DNA of 64,000 bases from NCBI GenBank assembly GCA_037953625.1, contig CM075653.1, positions 100,605,639 to 100,669,638 of the forward strand. The letters are read 5' to 3'. The translations under genes and the position numbers were made by a program. The stretch's first letter is position 1, and each line of letters opens with the position of its first letter. The notes below the pieces were generated by a model. It made no database searches, was not told where the DNA came from, and saw only the letters and a list, made by a program, of their open reading frames with translations. Of the stretch, positions 12,098-21,578 are shown in pieces. The DNA comes from Crotalaria pallida. Its lineage: Eukaryota; Streptophyta; Magnoliopsida; Fabales; Fabaceae.

Positions 12098-14731
12098 ATG
12101 GCTGTTATACCTGAGTCATCCCTGGTCCACAAGGCTGAGTCTATCTTAGCAAGGATAGCTTCCTCTGCTATTCAACAGGCTTCTTCTCTTGATGATATTG
12201 ATGTCTCCCACAATTTGCACAAGTTTAAACACACGCTCTTAACCTTCAAAGATACTCTTTTGAAGGATAACGACCACTCCAATCGAAGTTACTATGTGTT
12301 GCACGAGTGGGTGATGAAGATTAAACAAGTATTCTATGATGCTGAAAACATGTTGGATGATATTCAGTGGGAATCATTACGAAGGAAGCAGCAATGGTTC
12401 CTCATCAAAGCTCCTCCTCATGGTAACTTGCTAACCAAGGTTGGTCGCTTCTTTTTCTCATCATGTTCTTCCTCTCGTACATTTGCGGCACAAATTAATA
12501 ATATCACACAGAGATTACAACATTGTGCTTCTGTAAAGATTGACGTAGATGCATTCCTTGCCTTTCCAAGGGAAATCTCCTATCTCTATGAATTTGAATT
12601 CTATGAATCTAGTTTCAATGAAGAATATGATGTGGTGATAGGAAGGGAATTTGATAAAGAAATAATCATAGAGAAGCTTTTGATGATACAGCAAAACCAC
12701 CACCATCACGATGAGGATGATCAAAGTAGTCTCTTTGTTCTCCCCATTGTTGGGATGGGAGGCTTGGGTAAGTCCACACTTGCTAAAAGTGTGTTGGGTG
12801 ATAAAAGAATACGTGAGTCTTTCTCGGTGTGCATGTGGGTGTGGTTTTTTTATACCGTCGACATTGAGGAAGTCATCATTCAAATGATCAATTCTGCTTG
12901 TTCTTTTGATACTTCTTATTCACCGATCATAGGAGGTCAATTAACAATGATACAACTACTACAACGCCTAGAAAATATACTTGGTGGGAAAAAGTTTCTA
13001 CTTGTCTTGGACAATGTACGGAGGGAATATACCCTCAAATGGGATGAGTTGAGGAATTTAATACAAATAGGCGCAAATGGAAGTAAAGTCCTATTGACTA
13101 CACGTAATCATTCAATTGCTTCTATGATGGGCACCATTCCCTCCCATAATTTAAAATGCCTTTCTCTAAAAGATTCATTGTCTCTATTTGAAAAACTTGC
13201 AACTAAAGCAGAAGCATACAAGTATCCGGAATTGAGAGAGGTCGGGAGAGAAATTGTGATTCGATGTGAAGGGGTTCCTTTAGTAATAAAAGCAATGGCG
13301 AACATGCTATTTTCACAACGTAGGATGGTTGAGTGGGAATCTATGAGAAATTGTGGCATTTTATCCGCACTCAGATTAAGTCATAATTACATGCCATTTC
13401 ATTTGAAGCAATGCTTTGAATTGTTCTCCCTTTATCCAAATGATTTTGTATTTCATAGTTCGGAAGTAGTTTCGCTTTGGGCAGCACTAGATCTCCTTCC
13501 TTCACCAAACATAAATGAAACTTTGATAGATGTTTCCTATCAATGTTTGCAAAAACTAATTCCGAGATACTTTTTTAAGGGATTTGTCAACTTTGGCACT
13601 TCATATTATTTTCAAATACATGATTTGCTTCTTGATCTTGCTCGGGATATGACAAAATATGAGTGCCTAATGGTAAATTCCAACAGTGAAGATATACCTC
13701 GGAGTGTTCAGCATATTTCATTCGTCATAAATAATTTGTTGGATAAATCTTTCATCCCAAAATATTCTGATGTGAGAACCATACTATTTCCCACTGATGG
13801 ACTGGGAGCTACTAGTGAACGTTTCTTGAATACGTGCTTGGCAAGGTGTAAGTACTTGCGCATTTTAGACTTAAGTGATTCTATATATGAGGTTTTGCCC
13901 TCGTCCATCGGAAAGTTGAGACATTTAAGGTTTCTTAGCCTTGAGCGGAACAAAAAAATTAAGAGAATCCCTAATTCTATTTGCAAGCTTCAAAATTTGC
14001 AAGTTTTGAATCTCACTGGATGTATAGAGCTTAAGACATTGCCCAAAGGATTAAGAAATTTAGCCAGTCTTCGACAATTGGGGATAACCACAAAGGAGTC
14101 TACTTTACCGGAGAATGACATTGCAAACTTGGATTTTCTTGAATTTCTACGTATTGAATCTTGTGACAAACTTGAGTCTTTTTTTGTAGGTATAAAACTT
14201 CCCTCTCTCAAAACATTGGAAGTTACAAATTGTGGGAATCTTAAGTATTTGCCACTTGATATTGACCATTTCCCTCAATTAGAGAATTTGTTAGTTGACA
14301 ATTGTGACTATTTGGAATTGATAAAGAGACATGATGATCAAAGCTCCAATCTGCAATTAAAAGCAATTCGCCTTCATTCTTTGCCACAACTCGTGAGCTT
14401 GCCTCGTTGGTTGCAAAAATCTAAAAACACATTACAATCCTTATTAATTGAAGATTGCAAGAATCTTGAGGTGCTTCCTGAATGGCTATCAACTTTTAGT
14501 GTTCTGAGATCGTTTGGTATCATAAACTGTCCAAAGTTGATGTCTCTGCCAAATGATATACATTGTCTTGTTGCCCTGGGATATTTAAGAATTGAAGATT
14601 GTCCTGAATTATGTAGAAAATGCCAACCGCATGATGGAGAGTATTGGCCCAAAATATCTCACATCGAACAAATTTTCATAGGTAAACCTGAAGATCTAAA
14701 GAAAGAGGAAGAAGAGTCGGAAGAAACTTAG
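12098..14731 (+). CDS. CC-NB-LRR (CNL, RGA-type) disease resistance protein
   Basis: An intronless 877 aa ORF. Residues 1 to about 160 form a coiled-coil domain with a YDAENMLDDIQ helix typical of CNLs. The NB-ARC spans about 185-470: P-loop GMGGLGKST at 219-227, kinase-2 LLVLDN near 305, RNBS-B SKVLLTTRN, GLPL-type GVPL at 392-395, and RNBS-D CFELFSLYP. An MHD-type IHD lies at 507-509. Leucine-rich repeats run from about 585 to 850 and are followed by an acidic tail ending EEEESEET. Family role: an intracellular immune receptor acting as an ATP/ADP switch. Two oddities: kinase-2 reads LDNVRRE where most family members have LDDVW, and MHD is IHD (a common variant). The start was chosen because the CC domain follows it directly. 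After the stop the frame stays open to a good splice donor (CAG/GTATAT at 14759), see findings. Pathogen specificity is unknown. Confidence 0.93.
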   Translation: MAVIPESSLVHKAESILARIASSAIQQASSLDDIDVSHNLHKFKHTLLTFKDTLLKDNDHSNRSYYVLHEWVMKIKQVFYDAENMLDDIQWESLRRKQQWFLIKAPPHGNLLTKVGRFFFSSCSSSRTFAAQINNITQRLQHCASVKIDVDAFLAFPREISYLYEFEFYESSFNEEYDVVIGREFDKEIIIEKLLMIQQNHHHHDEDDQSSLFVLPIVGMGGLGKSTLAKSVLGDKRIRESFSVCMWVWFFYTVDIEEVIIQMINSACSFDTSYSPIIGGQLTMIQLLQRLENILGGKKFLLVLDNVRREYTLKWDELRNLIQIGANGSKVLLTTRNHSIASMMGTIPSHNLKCLSLKDSLSLFEKLATKAEAYKYPELREVGREIVIRCEGVPLVIKAMANMLFSQRRMVEWESMRNCGILSALRLSHNYMPFHLKQCFELFSLYPNDFVFHSSEVVSLWAALDLLPSPNINETLIDVSYQCLQKLIPRYFFKGFVNFGTSYYFQIHDLLLDLARDMTKYECLMVNSNSEDIPRSVQHISFVINNLLDKSFIPKYSDVRTILFPTDGLGATSERFLNTCLARCKYLRILDLSDSIYEVLPSSIGKLRHLRFLSLERNKKIKRIPNSICKLQNLQVLNLTGCIELKTLPKGLRNLASLRQLGITTKESTLPENDIANLDFLEFLRIESCDKLESFFVGIKLPSLKTLEVTNCGNLKYLPLDIDHFPQLENLLVDNCDYLELIKRHDDQSSNLQLKAIRLHSLPQLVSLPRWLQKSKNTLQSLLIEDCKNLEVLPEWLSTFSVLRSFGIINCPKLMSLPNDIHCLVALGYLRIEDCPELCRKCQPHDGEYWPKISHIEQIFIGKPEDLKKEEEESEET

Positions 14732-15314
14732 GAAAAAGTGAAAGCTTTAATAACCCAGGTATATATCTAAGTTTTTTTTTGGTTTCTCTAACGTGGATTG
14801 TCGATTTTAGGAACCTTATTTATTATCTAGGATTATGTTTGTGATGTTTTATTTTTTTGCCATTCAGAGAGAAATGGCACTTTAGTAGCTGATTTCACAA
14901 TGTCACCTTCACATTATGTATTTTTTATAATCACCTGTAGTAGTATTGAAAGAAAAAAAATTGGGTGTAAAGGAAGTGCAATTCAATTTAGAGTTTCTCA
15001 ATCATTTGGGGAACTTGTTATTATGGCTTTATTTTTTCTTCATTAGTGTGTGATTGTTATTTTGCTGGCCTAATTTCTAACAACATGATGATAAATGTTT
15101 TGAAGGCACATGCCGTATCTATTTCAAACCAAAAAGAATGTATTCCGTGTTTTTTTGTCTTTTTTTTCCCATACCTTAACTATTTGTATATTGGAAAATA
15201 TAGAAACTCTTGGCATATTAGAGTGTAAGAACCTCTCTCCCTCTTGGTTTTAAGTGTCTAATTTCTAACTTCAAAACCATATCGTTAATTAACATGTCTG
15301 TTAATGTTTTGCAG

Positions 15315-16683
15315 TTATTGATTTTCATTGGAATATGTGGATATTCAATTGGAGTGTTTTGCCTTCTGTTTGGAATAATATATGGAGCGAGGCTTTTTGG
15401 TAACAAACAAGTTTTAGAGAAAAAGTGATGCAGGAAGAAGCATGATGAAGGTCTTTCCTTGTTGTTACAAGAGTTGTGATCTTACAATTATTCCTTTGGC
15501 TATATTGCTCACCATATTAGTCATGTAAGTCAGTCATTCACCCTTGTGTATAAACTATAAAGCAACAATGGCAATGACATTTTTGAATAGGAGTATATAT
15601 AAAAAGTCATTTATGTGCCTTCACCATACAACTTAAGTTTTTCTCTTGGATATAGTTAGTGACTTAGGTTATGGTATGTGGTTTATGTGCCTTCACCATA
15701 CAACTTAATTTTTTCTTTTAGATATAGTTAGTGAATAGTGACTTAGGTTATGGTATGTGTTTTTAGCAAACATCCTTGAGGGGATTATAATAAGTAAGCC
15801 AACAAGTTTATTTGAACAAAGCTTAAACAAATGAAGTTCCTAAACAGTGTAGACTACTTTGATCTTTGTCATCTCTCTTTTTCTAAATGGTCTAGCCAAC
15901 AAGAATTTCACCACATTGGCATGTGCAATATCCATGCTTTAATACCATAGAGCTTTTTCTTGAGGGGATGTCGTACATATATTATAAGGAAAATAAATCG
16001 TTCATCAATTGATAACATACGATGTCCCTTTGATTTTTGGAATGTACTTTTTGAATTAAGTGAATGAAAGAGATAGATGTAAATGTTGTTAAATACAATG
16101 TTCGTAATTTTGATGTTCAAATAATATAGTTCATATAATAAAAACCATTAATGTGCCTTGACAACTAAAGTATGCATGCATGGCTCTTGACTTTGTAGAG
16201 TTGCATCTGGGCTAGTTCTTTCATGGAGTGCAAGATTCCATTCCGAAGCAAAAAAATCAGTTGGCATTATAATCAAGACAGTGAATGAGGCATCAGAAAC
16301 AATACACATATAACACATGCAACAGAGCATTGAAAGGCATTGGAAATAACTTGAATGAAGCTAATGTCAATGTTGAGGATAATGGAAATCTTAACTCTAC
16401 AACTGAGAGACTTGATGATGCATCCGCTAAAATTGAAGAGAAAGCAAGAAGGAATCGGTGCCTTATTAAAAAGGCTTTGAAACTGGTATAAGACTCTTGT
16501 GTCCATCTTTTTATATAAGTCAGAAAAATGGTGTAAGACTCTTTTGTCCCTGTTTTTATATAAGTAAGAAAATGTAAAATGAATAATGAATCGCATAGCA
16601 ATAAGGGAATGCTTTAAATTGCAGGTTTGTTGCTACCATTTTGATTATAAGCTTGAACTTGGTTGTTGTGTTAGCTTTATCAG
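15315..16683 (+). pseudogene. Decayed multi-pass membrane protein gene (At2g12400-like), 5' end missing
   Basis: Three exon-like blocks fit GT-AG borders. 15315-15524 encodes a hydrophobic segment (LLIFIGICGYSIGV), a Cys-rich turn (FPCCYKSC) and a second hydrophobic segment (IIPLAILLTILV). 16199-16485 encodes LSWSARFHSEAKKSVG, then a polar helical region (NLNSTTERLDDASAKIEEKA). 16625-16683 encodes a further hydrophobic segment (FVATILIISLNLVVVLAL). The phase between blocks 1 and 2 matches. Breaks: a one-base shift in the A-run near 15421 (visible stop 15426), a shift near 16310 (stop at about 16315), and a phase mismatch into block 3. The order of membrane segments, GxFH-like motif and polar loop recalls an Arabidopsis plasma-membrane family typified by At2g12400. 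That assignment rests on memory of family layout and is tentative. Confidence 0.4.
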
Positions 16684-16902
16684 GTATTTTAAATTGATCA
16701 CTTCTTCATGAATAACATTATTGATTTATATATTTGTGCTAATTTGATAGTTTAAAGCCCTTAACATCTTGCCGGCGTAGTGTTTGGTGTGCAGAATGCA
16801 GATGCAATAGGATATAACATGATATGACAAGATATTTTGTTCTATTATTTTCTTAACCTAATTGTTATATTTTTAAATCTTTTGTCATGTTCTGTTTTGT
16901 TT

Positions 16903-17640
16903 ACAGAATCTGCCAAACACAGAACAAAATTCATATGTTCTAAGTTGGTGGCTTGGAAGGGTCGTCTTTTGAATAGGGCGGGAAGAGTGACCTTGGTGAA
17001 TTCGGTATTGTCTTCCATTCCTTATTATTGTATTCAAAACTTGTGGTTACCGGGATCCGTGTTCTCTAGACTGGATAAGTTGGCTCGTGATTTTATCTGA
17101 CAGAACAATGAAACGAAGGGCTTGCACTCGGTTAATCAGAAAAGTTGTTCTAAACCCCGAAGAAGCTAGGGGGTTAGGAGTTCGGCTGGATCAAGCTTAA
17201 AACGTGGCCTTACTTGGTAAGCACGCTTGGAAAATCATGCAGGATGAAGATGACAAGCTTTGAGTGAGAATGTTGACATCCAAATACAGCCAGGGCAGGA
17301 ACAATCATCAAATCGCTGGATCTCCGGTTTGGAAATCAATTTTGTAAGCGGGGAAGGCTCTAGAGACAGGTTTTGAATTGAAGCTTGGGAGCGGCCATGC
17401 ATCTTTTTTCTTTGACGTGTGGTTATCTAATGAGCCTAGCGCCCTGGCCTCTATGAAATCATGTACCTTGGGCTCAGATTTACGATACAAACCTTCGCGT
17501 GAAAGATGTTTTGAGGGAGGGTGTTTGGCATCTTAATAAGGTTATGACAATTCTGCCTCATGACCTTAAGCTTGGACTTGGTATTGTTAATCATAACATT
17601 ATGCTCGAGGAGTGTTCCGGATCCTTTTTATTGCAAAGGA
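16903..17640 (+). pseudogene. LINE (L1-type) reverse transcriptase C-terminal remnant
   Basis: The frame contains LVAWKGRLLNRAGRVTLVNS and SVLSSIPYYCIQNLWLP, typical of the thumb region of plant L1-like RTs. Beyond 17100, fragments such as WVRMLTSKYSQG-like reading and SFFFDVWLSN can be picked up in shifting frames, with many stops. The 5' part of the element is absent, as is usual for 5'-truncated LINEs. No poly-A or target duplication was recognised. Confidence 0.75.
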
Positions 17641-18132
17641 TGATGATTATACAATAATAACAGAGTTCGTAAACTTAATGAAATTATGGCCTCGAGAGCG
17701 TACAAGTAATACAAGTAAATGAGTAAATGAGTGATATTAGTACTGCTTCTACTGTGGTAGGGTGCGCCTTTGACGGTCCAACTTGATGGAGACGCCCTTT
17801 GCAGCAGAAGCAGGAGTCACAACTTGTGTAGCAACGGTCATGGTGATTCTAGCTGCAACGTTGGTACGGTGGCTACAGTGATGGAGTAGTTGTTGCAATG
17901 GTGGCTAGGGGGTGTGCGCTCTGCAGTTCACCCCTTTCTCTCTCACGTTTCTCACTATTGCTTCTCTCTAATGTTCTTTCTATGAGACTTAGAGAAGAGA
18001 ACCAATGTTTAATGTGTTTATGTCACTGGAGTTGGTTGTTTCCATAAGGATGAAGTCCCTTTATTTTTAGTGTGTTCTTTGCCCACTGGTCTTTTCTTTT
18101 TCCTGCTTTATCCATTGGTTAATAGCATTTTT
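17641..18132. other. Unassigned intergenic segment
   Basis: No ORF or structure is recognised. A short resemblance (GAGTTCGTAAACTTAATGAAAT near 17664) to the Tat-type LTR at 20575 hints at an old LTR fragment, but this is too weak to call. Confidence 0.35.
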
Positions 18133-20098
18133 TGTAACATCCTTAATTTTATTCTAAGTATAATTAGAATAATAAACAGCTTAGGAAAATGATAATTATG
18201 TTAAAGAATAATTAAGGTGATGGATTAGGATTATTTTTCGTGCTATGAAGTAATTGGATAGCCTTAGCAAGGAATAAGAGGTTAAGAGATGGGAAAACGA
18301 GCGTTAAAAACGGCTTTTCAGTGTTTTAAATACGTTATGATAGGAAATTAAAAATAGAAGATTTACAACTCTAAACGCAAATTCCACGTTGGATATGAAG
18401 ATAAGGATTTTAGGAAGTTGGCCCTCAGATTTGAGCAAGATCCAAAGGGTAACGAAGATGTTATGGCATTTTGAAATGCAAAGGAGTGACAAAAGAATAC
18501 AATCTAATCGATTAGACTGTTCCTCTAATCGATTACCATAATCGATTAGCATTGAGGCTAATCGATTAGATCGTGCCAGATCTGAAAAACAATAAAAGGG
18601 GATCAAACCCCCATTTCATCATAAACTCGTTTCCTTCTTCTTCTCCACCCAAGAACACTCATTCCATGACCTAGAGACCTTAAAATCTCAAGCTTTTGTG
18701 GCCAATAATCATCATCCCCCAAGGTTCCAAGTTGTTGATCATCTTCTCTTTTGTTGAGTCACTCTCTCTTTGGGTATTCATCTCTCTATGGCTACTTCTC
18801 TCTCTTAGCTCCATCACCTCAAGCCAAGCTCTAGGTAAGTTTGATCAAAATTTGTTCCTCCCATTTGCACGAATCATCATCATCATCATCTCTAACCATC
18901 ATCACCTTATTTGTTCATAGTGGACAATGGTTTTCTTTCTCTCTCCTCCATAGCTCTTGAAGCTTCCTCTCTCAACACTAAGGCTAAGTAGAAGCAAGCT
19001 CTCATCCTCTCTCTCACTACACACTTGGTTGAAATTCTAAAAGGGGACTCAAAGGGTTAGGGTTTGGTATTCTCCTCTTTCTATACAAGGTTAAGGTAAG
19101 GAGTGAGTGTTACCTTGATTTAGGAAATAGTTTCTAGTTAGTGCATAGTGATTGCTAAGAATGTGTGTTAGTTTATGATAATGAACCTTAGGGTAGTTGA
19201 TATTGATAATAAATAGAGTATTAGAGTAAATGAAGTGAACCCACTTTTATATTTGTGAATATATGTGCACATGAAATGTTGTTATGTATATTTGAATAAT
19301 AATCATGAGATATGTGAATGCTTGCATGAAATGTGTGCTTGGTAATTGATGACACAAATGAAAGAAAGAGTAATAAATCAAAGTTAAATGGAAAGAGCAG
19401 CGGATTGATCCATTGGAGGACACTGACCCACTAGGTGCCCTATTAGGTGCCAAATGACCCATTAGGAAAACGACCCATCAGGTGCAAACGACCCATTAAG
19501 TCCAAATGCCCCGTTAGGTGCTTGTGTACCCAAAGGATCAATAAGCTGCAGGGTAATTGAAATGTTAAAAGTGAAAGAAAATAAAAGCAAATGAAATTGA
19601 ACTAAGTGCATAAAAGACTCGAACGAAAGTGAGTGAAGTAAATGAAAAAGGGCCTAACGGGTGATTCATGGCCTAATGGGTGAAAAGCGACATGATGGGT
19701 GTAAAATATACCTAATGGGTGACAAATGACCTAACAGGTGCACGAAATCCTAGTGGTGCATAGAAATATGAAAAGAAATGAAATGTGAGGATGTTGAACC
19801 AAAGAAAAAGAGAAAAAAGTTAAGTAAGGAATGGAAATAAGAACATGAACTAATGTTAATGAGTGTGCTTGAATATGATTGTAAATGTGGATGTAATTAG
19901 ATGTAATATTTGCTTATTGTGTTTGACTTAGTACGTTATTATGTCTAAACTGTTTTTCTACTTCATGTGTAATGCTCACCTCCTTACTGTTTTTATACAG
20001 GTATCGAGCTTGAACTAGCACAACCCCCGGTCGAGTAGAAGTACTCTCACTCACCGGGAGAGTAGATAGTTGTAGTCTTGTTGTTAACTTGTAGTTGT
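18133..20098 (+). mobile_element. Truncated LTR of a TGTAACATCC-type Ty3/gypsy family
   Basis: It begins TGTAACATCC like the complete solo LTR at 43234. It shares the TAATCGATTA cluster (18505-18570), a similar GGTATCGAGCTTGAACTAGC-type block near its end, and a dyad-rich minisatellite. The terminal TGTTACA is missing, and the sequence stops abruptly at the duplicated xylosidase fragment. Such termini are typical of chromovirus (Tekay/Del-like) LTRs; the lineage is inferred. Confidence 0.65.
19420..19760. repeat. Inverted minisatellite: ACCCATTAGG units followed by CCTAATGGGT units
   Basis: About six GACCCATTAGGTGC-like units (19425-19520) are followed, after about 125 bp, by about five units in the opposite orientation (CCTAACGGGTGA, CCTAATGGGTGA and similar, 19650-19755). 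The two halves are reverse complements and could pair. They lie within the truncated LTR. Confidence 0.6.
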
Positions 20099-20512
20099 GT
20101 CGTTCCTTCTAATGCAAGTCACTTGATGTAGCTGATGAGCATTGCCAAAATTTGGCCTTTGATGTTCACCTTAAGGTCAAGAACAAAGGAAAAATGAGTG
20201 GAAGCCATACCGTGTTCTTGTTCTCTAGTCCTCCTGCAGTCCACAATGCACCTCAGAAGCACTTTCTTGGTTTTGAGAAAGTTCACTTGCCAGGAAAATC
20301 AGAATCAATTGTTAGCTTCAAGGTAGATGTTTGTAAGGATTTGAATATGGTTGATGAATTTGGCAACAGGAAAGTTTCCATAGGACAACATCTGCTTCAT
20401 GTAGGAAACTTGAAGCATCCTTTGGGTGTGAGGATTTGAAACAAGCTTTCAAATCATCTCTACTGAGTTTTTTTTCATTGGTTTCCTTGCTACAAGAATT
20501 ATTATAGGGGAC
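20099..20512 (+). pseudogene. Duplicated 3' end of the beta-xylosidase gene (partial exon 7 plus 3' UTR)
   Basis: From 20101 the sequence follows 10270 onward nearly base for base (few substitutions). It keeps the frame to the same C-terminus (KHPLGVRI, stop at 20437-20439) and continues into the 3' UTR until the Tat-type element begins at 20513. Exons 1-6 and the start of exon 7 are absent and an LTR abuts the break. The 3' flank resumes at 47792. A 95-codon ORF (20152-20439) is only this fragment and has no start of its own. Confidence 0.9.
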
Positions 20513-21315
20513 TGTTTCTTCCAAGATTTTATATTTTTGCAAAGAAAACAATAGGAATGCAAAATAAAAGAAATGGGTTCGTAGACTTAGTGAAATCAAG
20601 GCCTCATTTTAATTCTTTGATTGAAAGAGAAAGTACAAGAGAGCAAGAAGGCCTAGCTATCAGTGGTGCAATGAAAAATGATAAGATTCATAGGACGCTC
20701 TTAGTTTTTCCCTCTCAAGACTCTCTAAGATCTCTCTCTGGTTGTGTCGTTATATTCTCTGAGTATAGTGGAATGGTGTTTTCTGGTTTCAACTGGTGCT
20801 GATTCTTTTGTTGGCCTCCTTCTTTTTATCATCAGTGGTGATTTCTATATAGGAGGCTTATGTCTTGGTCTTCAAGTTTGGCCTTCTCTTTGTCTGCTGG
20901 AAACTGTGATCTTCCCTCCATTGCCTACTGGTCGTTGCTTTCTTCAGTCTTGGTAGGGGAGATGAATAGTACCTTTTCCTTCTTGAGTGAAATGGCATCT
21001 TCTTCCCTGGCATACTACATTTGGCACTTGAGTGAAATGGTATCTTTCCCACTTATGGTATTCTGATTGACATGGCTGGTTGAGCGTTGGGCCCAAGGAG
21101 AAGGGACTTCCCAGGTCCTTGTTTAGCTTCAGAGGGATGGTGTGGTTTGAGGACGCTCTGATCAGAGGACGCTCCCACGTTTTCTGCCATTGTTGGTGTG
21201 GGGTCTTGCCTTGGGTTGAGACAATCCTTATGGGCCATTTGAAGCTTCCCCTTTCCATTTGCTTCCTTATTAACGGGCCTTGGCCCAATAACTATTTATT
21301 TTCCAATCCTAAACA
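20513..21315 (-). repeat. 3' LTR of the Tat-type element (803 bp)
   Basis: It runs from TGTTTCTTCC to CCTAAACA on the plus strand, so it has TG...CA ends. It repeats at 46991-47791 with about 2.5% difference. Confidence 0.9.
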
Positions 21316-21328
21316 ATAGCCCCTTTTT
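21316..21328 (-). other. Polypurine tract of the Tat-type element
   Basis: On the minus strand it reads AAAAAGGGGCTAT, directly followed by the TGTTTAGG start of the 3' LTR. Confidence 0.8.
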
Positions 21329-21578
21329 GTATTTGAAATAATCCTATTTTTTCAAATACAAACCTGGTAGCCTGCAAGCCTACTCCCATCCAGCCCCTTA
21401 TTGCGTGAAATGTGGCTGTTGCAGTTGGTAACCGTGCCTCCACTCACTTCTAACGTTACTCTTCAAATATGCCTTCACGTTCCCACATTCCTCCACCTCT
21501 CATTTTGAAAGACCTTCCTCCTTCTCTCTCTCACAGTAGCCCCTTTTCTTTCCCTTACCAAAAACCATTTCCCACTCC

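Noticed and set aside
12515..14652. Minus-strand ORFs opposite the NLR
   Set aside because: They are shadows of the NLR coding sequence.
16285..16491. SNARE-like protein, considered for the coiled-coil ORF with a following hydrophobic segment
   Set aside because: No SNARE zero-layer Gln/Arg pattern is evident. The adjacent upstream exons fit a multi-pass membrane family better, and the splice phase into the hydrophobic segment fails.
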